Assembly (NCBI GenBank): GCA_001940725.1
Contig: MDVR01000088.1
Coordinates: 1-23,136, forward strand
Source: Candidatus Heimdallarchaeota archaeon LC_2
Lineage (GTDB): Archaea; Asgardarchaeota; Heimdallarchaeia; Heimdallarchaeales; Kariarchaeaceae
DNA: 23,136 nt
Reading direction: 5' to 3'
In this document: positions 15,194-22,068 of the stretch, piece by piece
Layout: the number at the start of each line of letters is the position of its first letter
Position numbering within the stretch: the first letter of the stretch is position 1
The notes under the pieces: model-generated
Database searches by the model: none
Seen by the model: the letters and a program-made list of their open reading frames with translations, nothing else
Told to the model about the DNA's origin: nothing
Position numbers and translations under genes: made by a program

Positions 15194-16951
15194 TTACCTG
15201 TGAATATCCCATCCCAGACTTAAGATTAAGAATGAAAGAAGGTAGAATACCGCAAACATTGCCATGTAAAGTACACCAAGGACCATAACTCCTGGAGCTT
15301 CTAATCCAACGTGTTTTTCATTTGCTTCATCTTCGTTTTGGGCAGGGATTGGTTGTGTATCAAAATCACCTTCTCTTTCCAGTCTTTCTCCTAAGAAAAG
15401 AGACGAAACGATAAGCAATACAAATAATGCACCACCGGCTACTGCAACGATTGCACCAATTCCGATCATCCACAGACCAGGATCCCAATTAATATTGACC
15501 TCAGTATAAGCAACATAGGTTGATGTTCTTCGTGGAGCTCCTTGAACACCTGCAACAAACATCCCTATTGATAAAAGAGTAAGTCCTATTGCATATAAAT
15601 GAATTTGTAAGGACTTCAGATTACCAAAGAAAATCTTTCTTCGTGGAATTAATTCAATGAAATAGTAAGCAAGACCCATGAATGCAATAGTGGAACCAGC
15701 AACCACTGTTAGATGGAAATGACCATTGATCCGCAACGTGTTGTGGGTAATCATATTCAACTGATATGTGCCTTGAATAGATCCCAATATCCCACCAATA
15801 CCAAACAAGGCAACTGACCAGAATACAGCAGGAATCGCGGGTTGCTCTTTCCAAGGTAGCATTTTAATCCATCCAAATAGGCTTTTCTCCATATCTGGAT
15901 TTGTCAGTCGTACATGTTTCTCTAGAGCTCCTGGAATAACAAAAGCATGAATCATCGAAGGTATTGCTAGGCCTAGAGCAATGAGTGTAGCATTTATCAT
16001 TTTAAAAGGTAAGGAATAAGCTGGATCTACTATCAGATGGTGTGCAGCTACAGGAATTGTGAAAAACAAATAGAACAAGAAAGCAATTCTTGATAGCCTC
16101 TCGTTCATAGGTTTTGCACCTGTGGAAATTGTAATTAATGCATACCAAATAGCAGCTGTTGCAGCTATATTAATATACTGCGCTGTGTGTCCAAACCCCC
16201 AAAAAATTTGTTTCCAAAAATCTGCATCCACGTCGCCAGGTTCTAGTACACCTATGGACATTAACCAAGAAAGAATGAAAACAATGGCACCATTCAAAAT
16301 TGCTTGAACTGCAACAACAAATGCTACAAAAACACCATAGACGACTAATGGCAAGGATTTTTGTGGATATGATTTAGTTTTTTGTGCTTTCCAGATTGTA
16401 CCAAAAAAGTTCAAACCTGCAATAAGAGTACCCACTGCGAATAAAATATATCCAAGGAAGAAGGACCAATGTGTGTCCGCATATTCCTTATAACTCAGAG
16501 GCCAATAAGCTGTGAACATTATTGGGTTGTGCTCTGCACGGAGTAAAATATTGTACTCAACCATAAGAGTCCCAATAAGCATTATCGCGAATGCAGCATA
16601 CCCAATTTTGGTTGAATATAATTTTGAATTTAAAATTGCAGTGGCAACGAAATACCCTGCAGCTACCTCAAACCAAACCATCCAGAATATCAACATATTG
16701 AATCCATGGACCTCTACCCACTTGTAATAATCAGCATCACTTACTGCTAAGAATCCAGCATCTGCAGGCATTTTGTGTAATCCAATATATAAGGCTGCAA
16801 TGCCTCCGAGTGCCATTGCTAAAATTGCAACTACAGCGTGTCCAACCATTAGAAGTTCAGCACTTCGGTCAATACGGAAAGAAGTTACCGGACATACTCG
16901 AAAATCATCTTTTGTATGCATAAATCCGGTATCTGCCTTTGCGGTTGCCAT
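15194..16951 (-). CDS. coxA: Haem-copper oxidase subunit I, B (ba3) type
   Basis: 585 aa, catalytic subunit of a cytochrome c/quinol-type terminal oxidase in the cytoplasmic membrane. It reduces O2 to water and pumps protons. Ligands visible are H82 (VHGFNM) for the low-spin haem, CuB ligands H255, H304 and H305, the H255-x3-Y259 pair (GHTAQY) that forms the His-Tyr cross-link, and H411/H413 (GHFHL) for the high-spin and low-spin haems. Features such as PVAAHH, HNTLRINGHFHL and the lack of the A-type Glu motif match B-type oxidases (Thermus ba3, archaea). About 13-14 helices. The start codon overlaps the subunit II stop by one base (TAATG). It needs haem O/A-type cofactor made by CtaB at 2166-3170. 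Confidence 0.95.
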   Translation of the reverse strand: MATAKADTGFMHTKDDFRVCPVTSFRIDRSAELLMVGHAVVAILAMALGGIAALYIGLHKMPADAGFLAVSDADYYKWVEVHGFNMLIFWMVWFEVAAGYFVATAILNSKLYSTKIGYAAFAIMLIGTLMVEYNILLRAEHNPIMFTAYWPLSYKEYADTHWSFFLGYILFAVGTLIAGLNFFGTIWKAQKTKSYPQKSLPLVVYGVFVAFVVAVQAILNGAIVFILSWLMSIGVLEPGDVDADFWKQIFWGFGHTAQYINIAATAAIWYALITISTGAKPMNERLSRIAFLFYLFFTIPVAAHHLIVDPAYSLPFKMINATLIALGLAIPSMIHAFVIPGALEKHVRLTNPDMEKSLFGWIKMLPWKEQPAIPAVFWSVALFGIGGILGSIQGTYQLNMITHNTLRINGHFHLTVVAGSTIAFMGLAYYFIELIPRRKIFFGNLKSLQIHLYAIGLTLLSIGMFVAGVQGAPRRTSTYVAYTEVNINWDPGLWMIGIGAIVAVAGGALFVLLIVSSLFLGERLEREGDFDTQPIPAQNEDEANEKHVGLEAPGVMVLGVLYMAMFAVFYLLSFLILSLGWDIHR

Positions 16952-17523
16952 TATGCTACTACCTCCAGATAGCCAGCCATATCTTGATGACCAAGACCAC
17001 AGTACTCATTGCAAATTATTTGAAAGGTTCCTGTATCATCTGGCGTGAAATCTAATACATAATCGTATTCAGGCACGATTTGCAGGGAAACTATGAAATC
17101 TCCTCCAATTAGCTGAAAGCCATGTAGAACATCTACAGAACCTAGGTGTAATCGATATCGTTCGCCTACTTTGAATTGTAGCCCATGCACCTGTTCCGTA
17201 TCCGTTTCTGCATTCCATTGCCATCTTTCTGCGAACATATATACATCGCCATCAGCAGGTACTGCAAAACCAGGTTTACCATTATTTAAAGTAATAGCGG
17301 TATAACTCAATGCAGTGTTTTGAGCTATGAAATCAGCTCGTAAATCATCTACATTGTCGTAATGTGTATAAACTTCGGGTGGATTCTGGTCACCTAAGAA
17401 AACCCAACCAACTGTGAGGGTTCCCATCATTAGGATCATCATCAGCATTAGGAATAACCAAATTTTTTCATCTTTTCCTATAGGAATAATATGCCATCTT
17501 TTAGATGGTGGTGTTAAACTCAT
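16951..17523 (-). CDS. coxB: Cytochrome oxidase subunit II with CuA centre
   Basis: 190 aa. One N-terminal membrane helix (about 21-43) is followed by an external cupredoxin domain. CuA ligands are H134 (VLHGF), C171 and C175 with the bridging Glu (CNEYC), H179 and M182 (GLGHQDM). The aromatic patch RWQWNA (100-105) is the usual electron-entry site facing the electron donor. The single helix is typical of ba3-type subunit II. It sits between the 45-aa gene (14-base gap) and coxA (1-base overlap). Confidence 0.95.
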   Translation of the reverse strand: MSLTPPSKRWHIIPIGKDEKIWLFLMLMMILMMGTLTVGWVFLGDQNPPEVYTHYDNVDDLRADFIAQNTALSYTAITLNNGKPGFAVPADGDVYMFAERWQWNAETDTEQVHGLQFKVGERYRLHLGSVDVLHGFQLIGGDFIVSLQIVPEYDYVLDFTPDDTGTFQIICNEYCGLGHQDMAGYLEVVA

Positions 17524-17537
17524 TTGTAATCAATCTC

Positions 17538-17675
17538 CTATCTTAACCAGATCTCATAAAAGATCCAGATTTGCCATACAACTGTTAATACAGTTGTGAT
17601 TCCAGCCAGTAGCCAGATGTTGTCTAAAAAATCCCCAAAACCAGTTGTGTGAGGATTTGCTTCTTCAGTTGCCAT
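17538..17675 (-). CDS. 45-aa single-helix membrane protein, candidate oxidase subunit IIa
   Basis: First gene of the oxidase operon. The ribosome site AAGTGAT lies five bases before the ATG at 17675. A polar N-terminus (MATEEANPHTTG) precedes one aromatic-rich hydrophobic helix (about 19-42) ending EIWLR. Thermus ba3 oxidase has a one-helix subunit IIa of similar size encoded just before subunit II, so position, size and topology agree. Sequence similarity cannot be judged by eye for so short a protein. Its start MATEEAN also resembles the MATNNNE start of the 49-aa protein in the ctaB operon. Confidence 0.7.
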   Translation of the reverse strand: MATEEANPHTTGFGDFLDNIWLLAGITTVLTVVWQIWIFYEIWLR

Positions 17676-17723
17676 AATATCACTTTTTGTTTATTTTAAA
17701 GTCATTCGAGAAGTGGATTTGAT

Positions 17724-17777
17724 CTTTTAAACCTGTTGCACGGATATTCAAAAATTTACTATATTTTAGTTAGTAAT
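17724..17777 (-). promoter_or_regulatory. Promoter region of the oxidase operon with ATTACTAACTA element
   Basis: On the minus strand GTTTAAAAG (17724-17732) is a TATA candidate that leaves a leader of about 26 bases with a ribosome site. Further upstream, ATTACTAACTA (17767-17777) runs into an AAAATATA stretch, a second TATA candidate. GTAATC-C-GATTAC (17773-17785) is a 13-base palindrome. The same 11-mer lies at the globin promoter (21416-21426). An oxygen- or redox-responsive site is possible (inference). Confidence 0.4.
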
Positions 17778-18232
17778 CCGATTACCAATAATGATTTTCA
17801 AATTATTGCTCAAAACATAAACAATTTTTTTAGTATTTTAACGATCTGATTATTAATTATGCAATAATATGTGTATTAGTTAAACACTATTTCGGCATGG
17901 GTATTAAATATTTTATGCAAAGCAATTGATATATATCAATTTTTTTTCCCTGATTTTTTAGCGCACATAGTAGGATTTACTCAAACTCGTAATAAAATCA
18001 TAGTTTTTTACAATTTTTTTTTCACGACAAAGTAAATTTTTCAAGTTAGTATGTATGAACTTATGCACTACTTAATTTTTGAAATTAACTGCTCTAAAAA
18101 CAAAATATTGGTGAAATTTACTAATTTTATATCATAAATTGATCAATTTTTTTTTAATCAATTCAATAATAATATCGCGTATTTTCCAAGTATTTCGTAA
18201 CTTATTATATTAAAAAGCAAATATTCAGTTCA

Positions 18233-18339
18233 CAGAGAAGTACTCTCTAAAAGAGGGAGCCCGCAACCGGAATAAATATGTTAAAACTATTTAATTGCAG
18301 GCTCTTAATACAATAAACCCTTTTTTGGAATATAAAGGG
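18233..18339. other. Structured, relatively GC-rich island; possible small RNA or leader
   Basis: Within the 800-base gap (17676-18476) this is the only stretch with clear structure. AGAGA-AGTAC-TCTCT forms a small hairpin (18233-18247). GAGCCCGCAA (18257-18266) and TTGCAGGCTC (18295-18304) form a 10-position stem with one C-A mismatch on the plus strand, which becomes a G-U pair if read from the minus strand. CCCTTT/AAAGGG (about 18318-18339) gives a third. I tried to fold a tRNA and could not. It may be a small RNA gene. The rest of the gap is AT-rich, with homopolymer runs and nothing else I can name. Confidence 0.35.
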
Positions 18340-18410
18340 CATCTAAATTAACTATACAAGGTATTTTCTTTTAGAAAAAAATAACTAAACTCATCATCAA
18401 ATAAACTTTT

Positions 18411-18418
18411 TTTATATA
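18411..18418 (+). promoter_or_regulatory. TATA box of the TPR gene
   Basis: TTTATATA, placing the transcription start near 18440. The leader would then carry the G7 ribosome site at 18463-18469 just upstream of the coding frame. Confidence 0.5.
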
Positions 18419-18476
18419 GAATCTTTAATAATGACCATGCACATAGTTTAAAATAACGAAAAGGGGGGGATATGTA

Positions 18477-19832
18477 ATATCAGATTATACCAAGTTATTT
18501 TATCCTAAATTAGATCTTTTACTAGATACAGGAGATTACGAGAAGTTAATCAAAGAAATAGAAAGATCAGATTCACCTACAGTTAGTCAACTAGTCTACA
18601 AAGCAAAGGGATTCAGGCTGTTAGGGAAAAATAATGATGCTCTAGAATTATTGAATAGTCTTGATGTCACTTCAGATCTTCACATATCGATCCAGAGTTT
18701 GAGGGAAAGAGGACACATTTTACTTGAATTAGGATATTATGATACAGCAGAAAATATGATTAATGAATCATTTGAAATTTTTGCCATAATAAGAAATGAT
18801 AAAGATGAGATTGAAAATATAAAAGCAGATATTATGCATACTTCAGGTAATTTATTGTCTCATAAGGGTGATTTTCAGAATGCATTAAATTACTGGGAAG
18901 AAAGTTTAGCAATTAAAATTAAACAAGGAAAAATAATTGATCAAGCAAATTTACAAAATAATATTGCCATTTATCATTTTATTGTGGAAGAATATGATAA
19001 GGCATTGGAGTACTTTTTTGATGCATTTACATTGATACAACCCTTTAAAATTAAAAAAACCATGACTGGAATTTTACTTAATATTGGAGATACGTATTTT
19101 CATGCAGGTGATATTGATAAGGCATTACAATATGTCCATCAAAGTTTGGAGATAACAGATAACACCTCTTTAGATTACATAAAATCAAATTGTTATTTAT
19201 CACTAATCCAATATTATCTAATCCTAAATAATTTATCTCAAATTAGTTTATACTATGCTAATCTGTTAGAATTGGCATCTACTATTGATTCAGCCTATAT
19301 CCAATTATTTGAAAAATACGCTAAAGCATTAATTTTGAAATCGAGCAATCTTGAAAATGATAAACAAAATGCAAAGCAACTCTTTCAACAGCTTCAAGAA
19401 TTGTCTTCATTTGATTTTCAATTACTTTCAAGTGTTGTACTTAACTTAGTCGATATATTGTTAGATGAACTCTATCAATTTGATGATTGTGAAAAGCTTG
19501 AAACACTGACTAGTTTAATGGATGAACTCTATGAAGATGCACAAGCCAAACAATTATTCCATTTTATGATAGATGCACTTGTATTAAAATCCAAAGTTGT
19601 GGCATTAAATAATCAAATTGAAGATTCCCAATTTTTAATGGAACAAGCTTTGATGATAGCTGAAGATAACAAGTTTAATGCTTTGAAGGAGAAAATTGTA
19701 TCAGAGCAAATAAAATTAAAAGAGAAAATAAAAGAATGTCATGATTTTCATAATAAATATTTTACATTAAGAGAAAGGATGGACCTTTGCAATATTCGAT
19801 CATACGTCAAATCAGAGTTAAATCACATTTAA
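18477..19832 (+). CDS. TPR-repeat protein with no conventional start codon
   Basis: The open frame runs from 18447 to a TAA at 19830, but the first ATG/GTG/TTG in it is TTG 18651. Clear coding sequence precedes that TTG (KLFYPKLDLLLDTGDYEKLI and onward, itself TPR-like). A G7 tract (18463-18469) is at ideal ribosome-site distance (7 bases) from ATA 18477, which I take as the tentative start, giving 451 aa. ATG 18472 is out of frame and is followed at once by TAA. The protein is a cytosolic array of tetratricopeptide helices (e.g. GDFQNALNYWEESLAI, EEYDKALEYFFDAFTLI, GDIDKALQYVHQSLEI), a protein-protein interaction scaffold. It lies 52 bases upstream of the radical SAM gene in the same orientation and may be functionally linked. 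A sequencing error at the start is possible. Confidence 0.75.
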   Translation: MSDYTKLFYPKLDLLLDTGDYEKLIKEIERSDSPTVSQLVYKAKGFRLLGKNNDALELLNSLDVTSDLHISIQSLRERGHILLELGYYDTAENMINESFEIFAIIRNDKDEIENIKADIMHTSGNLLSHKGDFQNALNYWEESLAIKIKQGKIIDQANLQNNIAIYHFIVEEYDKALEYFFDAFTLIQPFKIKKTMTGILLNIGDTYFHAGDIDKALQYVHQSLEITDNTSLDYIKSNCYLSLIQYYLILNNLSQISLYYANLLELASTIDSAYIQLFEKYAKALILKSSNLENDKQNAKQLFQQLQELSSFDFQLLSSVVLNLVDILLDELYQFDDCEKLETLTSLMDELYEDAQAKQLFHFMIDALVLKSKVVALNNQIEDSQFLMEQALMIAEDNKFNALKEKIVSEQIKLKEKIKECHDFHNKYFTLRERMDLCNIRSYVKSELNHI

Positions 19833-19844
19833 TAAACGATGTAA

Positions 19845-19860
19845 ATAGTAGTGTTACTAT
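19845..19860 (+). promoter_or_regulatory. Small inverted repeat before the radical SAM gene
   Basis: ATAGTA-GTGT-TACTAT, a 6-bp hairpin 12 bases after the TPR stop and 24 bases before the GTG start, next to a TATA-like ACTAAATATAG. It could act as terminator or operator. Confidence 0.3.
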
Positions 19861-19884
19861 ACTAAATATAGTTAGATAATCCAA

Positions 19885-20817
19885 GTGCAATTTCACCTAA
19901 CAATGATACAACGCTGTAATCTTAATTGTAGATATTGTGGTGCAACTGTAGAACCTGAAATAATGCATGTAAATCTCGGTTATTCCACTTCTGATTTACT
20001 TAAATTTTTAGACAAAGATGAGATAAATCCGGTCATTGCTTTTTACAGTGGTGAGCCAACAATAAACTTTCAGAAGATTACTGAAATTATGGATCATATC
20101 CCTCATGCAATCTTTAATCTACAAACCAATGGCACACTGCTCCATCGTATCCCAGAGACATATTTTGAACGGTTTAATTCCATACTTCTATCAATAGATG
20201 GCGATGAAGAGATTACTAATTTTTATCGTGGTGAAAATGTTTACAAAAAAATTATTGATGGTGGTCAGCATTGGAGAAATAATGGATTCAACGAAGATTT
20301 AATTGCCAGAATGACAGTATCTCTTGAAACAGATATTTTTACCCAAGTCACTCATTTATTGGAAATTAGTAATTTGGAATTTGACCACGTACACTGGCAA
20401 TTGCATGTTATGTGGGACACTGATTTCGAAAATAAACAAATCTCTGTATCACAATGGATAGATCAATCCTACAATCCTGGAATATCGAGATTGGTTAAAT
20501 ATTGGGCAAATAAAATTTGCTCAACTGGAGATATTTTTGATACGCACCCAATAGATTTAGTTGATAAAATCACATTGGGTGAACTTTGTTCTAATTGTGG
20601 TGTCAGAAATGTTTGACGTGGAAGGTGCCTATACACTAATAAAACTAAATTTTGGGGAGATGATGGTTTCAAATTAATTTGTGAAACTATGATTCATCTA
20701 ATTTTTACAATTAAGAATGAACTACCTCAAATAAGAAAAGCAATGGATAAATATGTCATTAAACTAATTGATTTCAAGTATCCGGTAATTCCAAAAGGCG
20801 TAGAAATTATTCCTTAA
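19885..20817 (+). CDS. Radical SAM peptide-modifying enzyme (AF1420-like) with in-frame UGA, candidate selenoprotein
   Basis: 310 codons from GTG 19885 to TAA 20815-20817, with TGA at 20614-20616 (position 244). Radical SAM cluster: C11-x3-C15-x2-C18. The SAM-binding GEP-type motif is FYSGEP (53-58), with NGT at 82-84. The C-terminal auxiliary Fe-S motif reads C235-x2-C238-x5-[UGA244]-x3-C248, the CX2CX5CX3C pattern of SPASM-type domains with UGA at the third Cys; C266 could be the last ligand. The frame continues coherently for 66 residues after UGA (RGRCLYTNKTKFWGDDGF and beyond), so selenocysteine is the best reading. A nonsense mutation is the alternative. Family members are thought to modify peptides. 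The start fits the family's N-terminal spacing. A SECIS-like hairpin follows the stop. Confidence 0.8.
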
Positions 20818-20850
20818 ATAATTCAATTATGAATTTATTTCCAATAATAC

Positions 20851-20888
20851 CAATAGAACCTAGATCAGTATAAATCAGAGGATTATTG
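20851..20888 (+). promoter_or_regulatory. Candidate archaeal SECIS element in the 3' UTR
   Basis: 34 bases after the TAA. The lower helix is CAATA with TATTG (closable by an extra G-U pair). Then comes the internal loop GAA on the 5' side (20856-20858) opposite A (20882), then a 3-bp helix CCT (20859-20861) with AGG (20879-20881), and a 17-base apical loop that can form a further GAT/ATC pairing. A GAA/A internal loop under a short GC-containing helix in the 3' UTR is the hallmark of archaeal SECIS elements, which recruit Sec-tRNA for UGA decoding. The lower helix is short and AU-rich, so folding needs computation. Confidence 0.55.
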
Positions 20889-20921
20889 TTTGTGATATCG
20901 ATATAAATTTAATAGTTAAAT

Positions 20922-20942
20922 TAGTTATTCTCTCAATAACTA
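20922..20942 (+). promoter_or_regulatory. Hairpin abutting the start of the small zinc-binding protein
   Basis: TAGTTATT (20922-20929) pairs with AATAACTA (20935-20942) around CTCTC. The last paired base is the A of the ATG at 20942, so the hairpin could either end the upstream transcript or gate translation. AATTTAA/TTAAATT just before it is a second, 7-bp inverted repeat near a TATA-like TATAAATTT (20902-20910). Confidence 0.35.
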
Positions 20943-21124
20943 TGATAATTTCATTCAAGATATTTAAACATAATAAAAGTAGGAAATGTGATACTTGTAT
21001 AATTGAATACAATGAAAAATCAAAGGCCATCGTTAAAATTGTTGTAAATGAAAAAAGAGATTTTTACTTATGTCGCGCTCATTACGAGCAGAAAACAATA
21101 ATTGATGTTTATGAGCTAATGTGA
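20942..21124 (+). CDS. Small CxxC...CxxH zinc-binding protein
   Basis: 60 aa, basic. Residues C16-x2-C19 and C44-x2-H47 form a likely zinc site holding a short beta-rich core (AIVKIVVNEKRDFYLC). I do not recognise the family. It begins 125 bases after the radical SAM gene and has its own TATA-like element. Peptide-modifying radical SAM enzymes often have their small substrate encoded next door, so this Cys-containing protein is a candidate substrate, although its zinc-ribbon look argues equally for an independent small regulator. Confidence in coding rests on the motif and promoter spacing. Confidence 0.6.
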   Translation: MIISFKIFKHNKSRKCDTCIIEYNEKSKAIVKIVVNEKRDFYLCRAHYEQKTIIDVYELM

Positions 21125-21382
21125 TTTTTGCGTTTAAGCCCTGCTATATGCAATTGTTTTAAAGTCCCCAATGAAATGCATTTAATGATCGTGAATAGCA
21201 CAACGAATTTTCAATAAACATTCAATTAATTTGCTCAAAATATGATTTAAATAAATTTAATACTTACATTTTACTTGTTTTTATCCATTTACTTTTTATT
21301 TTCTATAATCATTAAAAATTCTAAAACATCTGTTTACTAAATTTAGTATTTTCTTAAACAATTTAAATGATTTATCGACATA
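21125..21382. other. Intergenic stretch without visible genes
   Basis: AT-rich sequence between the small zinc protein and the globin regulatory region. I see no open frame of useful length, no tRNA-like fold and no repeat beyond homopolymer runs. Confidence 0.6.
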
Positions 21383-21430
21383 ATTACTAATAAAATTATA
21401 GTAATTTTCTATATTATTACTAACTATTTA
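21383..21430 (+). promoter_or_regulatory. Globin promoter with three ATTACTA half-sites
   Basis: ATTACTA at 21383-21389, its complement TAGTAAT at 21399-21405, and ATTACTAACTA at 21416-21426 running into the TATA-like CTATTTAATA. The half-sites are spaced 16-17 bases apart. The TATA centre is about 32 bases before ATG 21458, so the leader is very short. TATAGTAATTTTC (21397-21409) recurs at 21985-21997 before the next gene. Confidence 0.45.
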
Positions 21431-21457
21431 ATAGCAATCAAATTTTAAACAAACAAA

Positions 21458-21883
21458 ATGGAAACTCTTCAATCATTAAATACCAAGGATATTCAATTGA
21501 TTAAGAACTCGTGGGAGAAACTTACCGAAAATAAAAAAGAAGTCAGAAACACATTTTACACAGGGATGTTTGAAGACGATCCTAAGCTTAAATCGTTATT
21601 TAGAGAGAGTTTCTTGAGCTGGGATAATTTACCTGATTCATTTGAATTCATGTTTAAACATTTAGAAAATTTAGAAGGTGAGATTTTGGAGATGAAACGT
21701 TTGGGATTAAAGCATAAAACATTCAGTGTAAAACCGAAACATTTCCCCATAGGTAGAAAATCTCTTGTAAAGACCATAAAACAGTACATGGGAGATAAAT
21801 ATACTGAAGAATTAGGTGCAGCTTGGACTAAACTATTTGATTACATGTCTCATTATATGATTCTTGGTTTGAAGAAAAAATAG
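21458..21883 (+). CDS. Single-domain globin
   Basis: 141 aa, the length of a bare haem domain with the three-over-three fold of Vitreoscilla-type or FHb-type globins. Proximal His (F8) is H86 in LGLKHKTFSVKPKHFP, matching the family pattern LGxxHxxxGVxPxHYP. The A-helix W19 and NTFYTGMFEDDPKLKSLF (B-C region) fit the profile. There is no His or Gln at the expected distal E7 position (around residues 54-55, SW), and the CD segment looks about five residues short, so the ligand pocket is unusual. No reductase domain is attached. Binding of O2 or NO is likely. The shared promoter elements with the oxidase operon and the next gene support a role in oxygen/NO handling (inference). Confidence 0.87.
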   Translation: METLQSLNTKDIQLIKNSWEKLTENKKEVRNTFYTGMFEDDPKLKSLFRESFLSWDNLPDSFEFMFKHLENLEGEILEMKRLGLKHKTFSVKPKHFPIGRKSLVKTIKQYMGDKYTEELGAAWTKLFDYMSHYMILGLKKK

Positions 21884-21984
21884 CAATATGAGTTTAATGG
21901 TTTAAATTCTCTTAACTAATTTTTACTGCTTAATTTGATAGAATTAACTCAATGGAGCCTAGGAGATTAAAAAACTATGTTATT

Positions 21985-22061
21985 TATAGTAATTTTCATC
22001 AATTATAACTATTTATTTTTTGTCAACCGATATTTATTTTAATTCACTCGAATAAACGAGT
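21985..22061 (+). promoter_or_regulatory. Promoter and leader hairpin of the NnrS-like gene
   Basis: TATAGTAATTTTC (21985-21997) and AACTATTTA (22007-22015) repeat the globin promoter arrangement (25 bases apart there, 22 here). ACTCG-AATAAA-CGAGT (22046-22061) is a small hairpin ending eight bases before the ATG. Confidence 0.45.
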
Positions 22062-22068
22062 CATAGAT

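Noticed and set aside
17676..18476. tRNA gene in the large gap near 18231-18310
   Set aside because: The GC-rich stems do not fit an acceptor, D, anticodon and T arm arrangement on either strand.
20469..20672. 67-codon minus-strand frame across the UGA region of the radical SAM gene
   Set aside because: It is a shadow of the plus-strand gene. The plus frame has family motifs on both sides of the UGA.
20614..20817. Radical SAM gene as a simple frameshifted pseudogene
   Set aside because: There is no frameshift: the same frame continues after TGA to a natural stop with motif-bearing sequence. A point nonsense mutation remains possible, but the Cys position and SECIS-like hairpin favour recoding.
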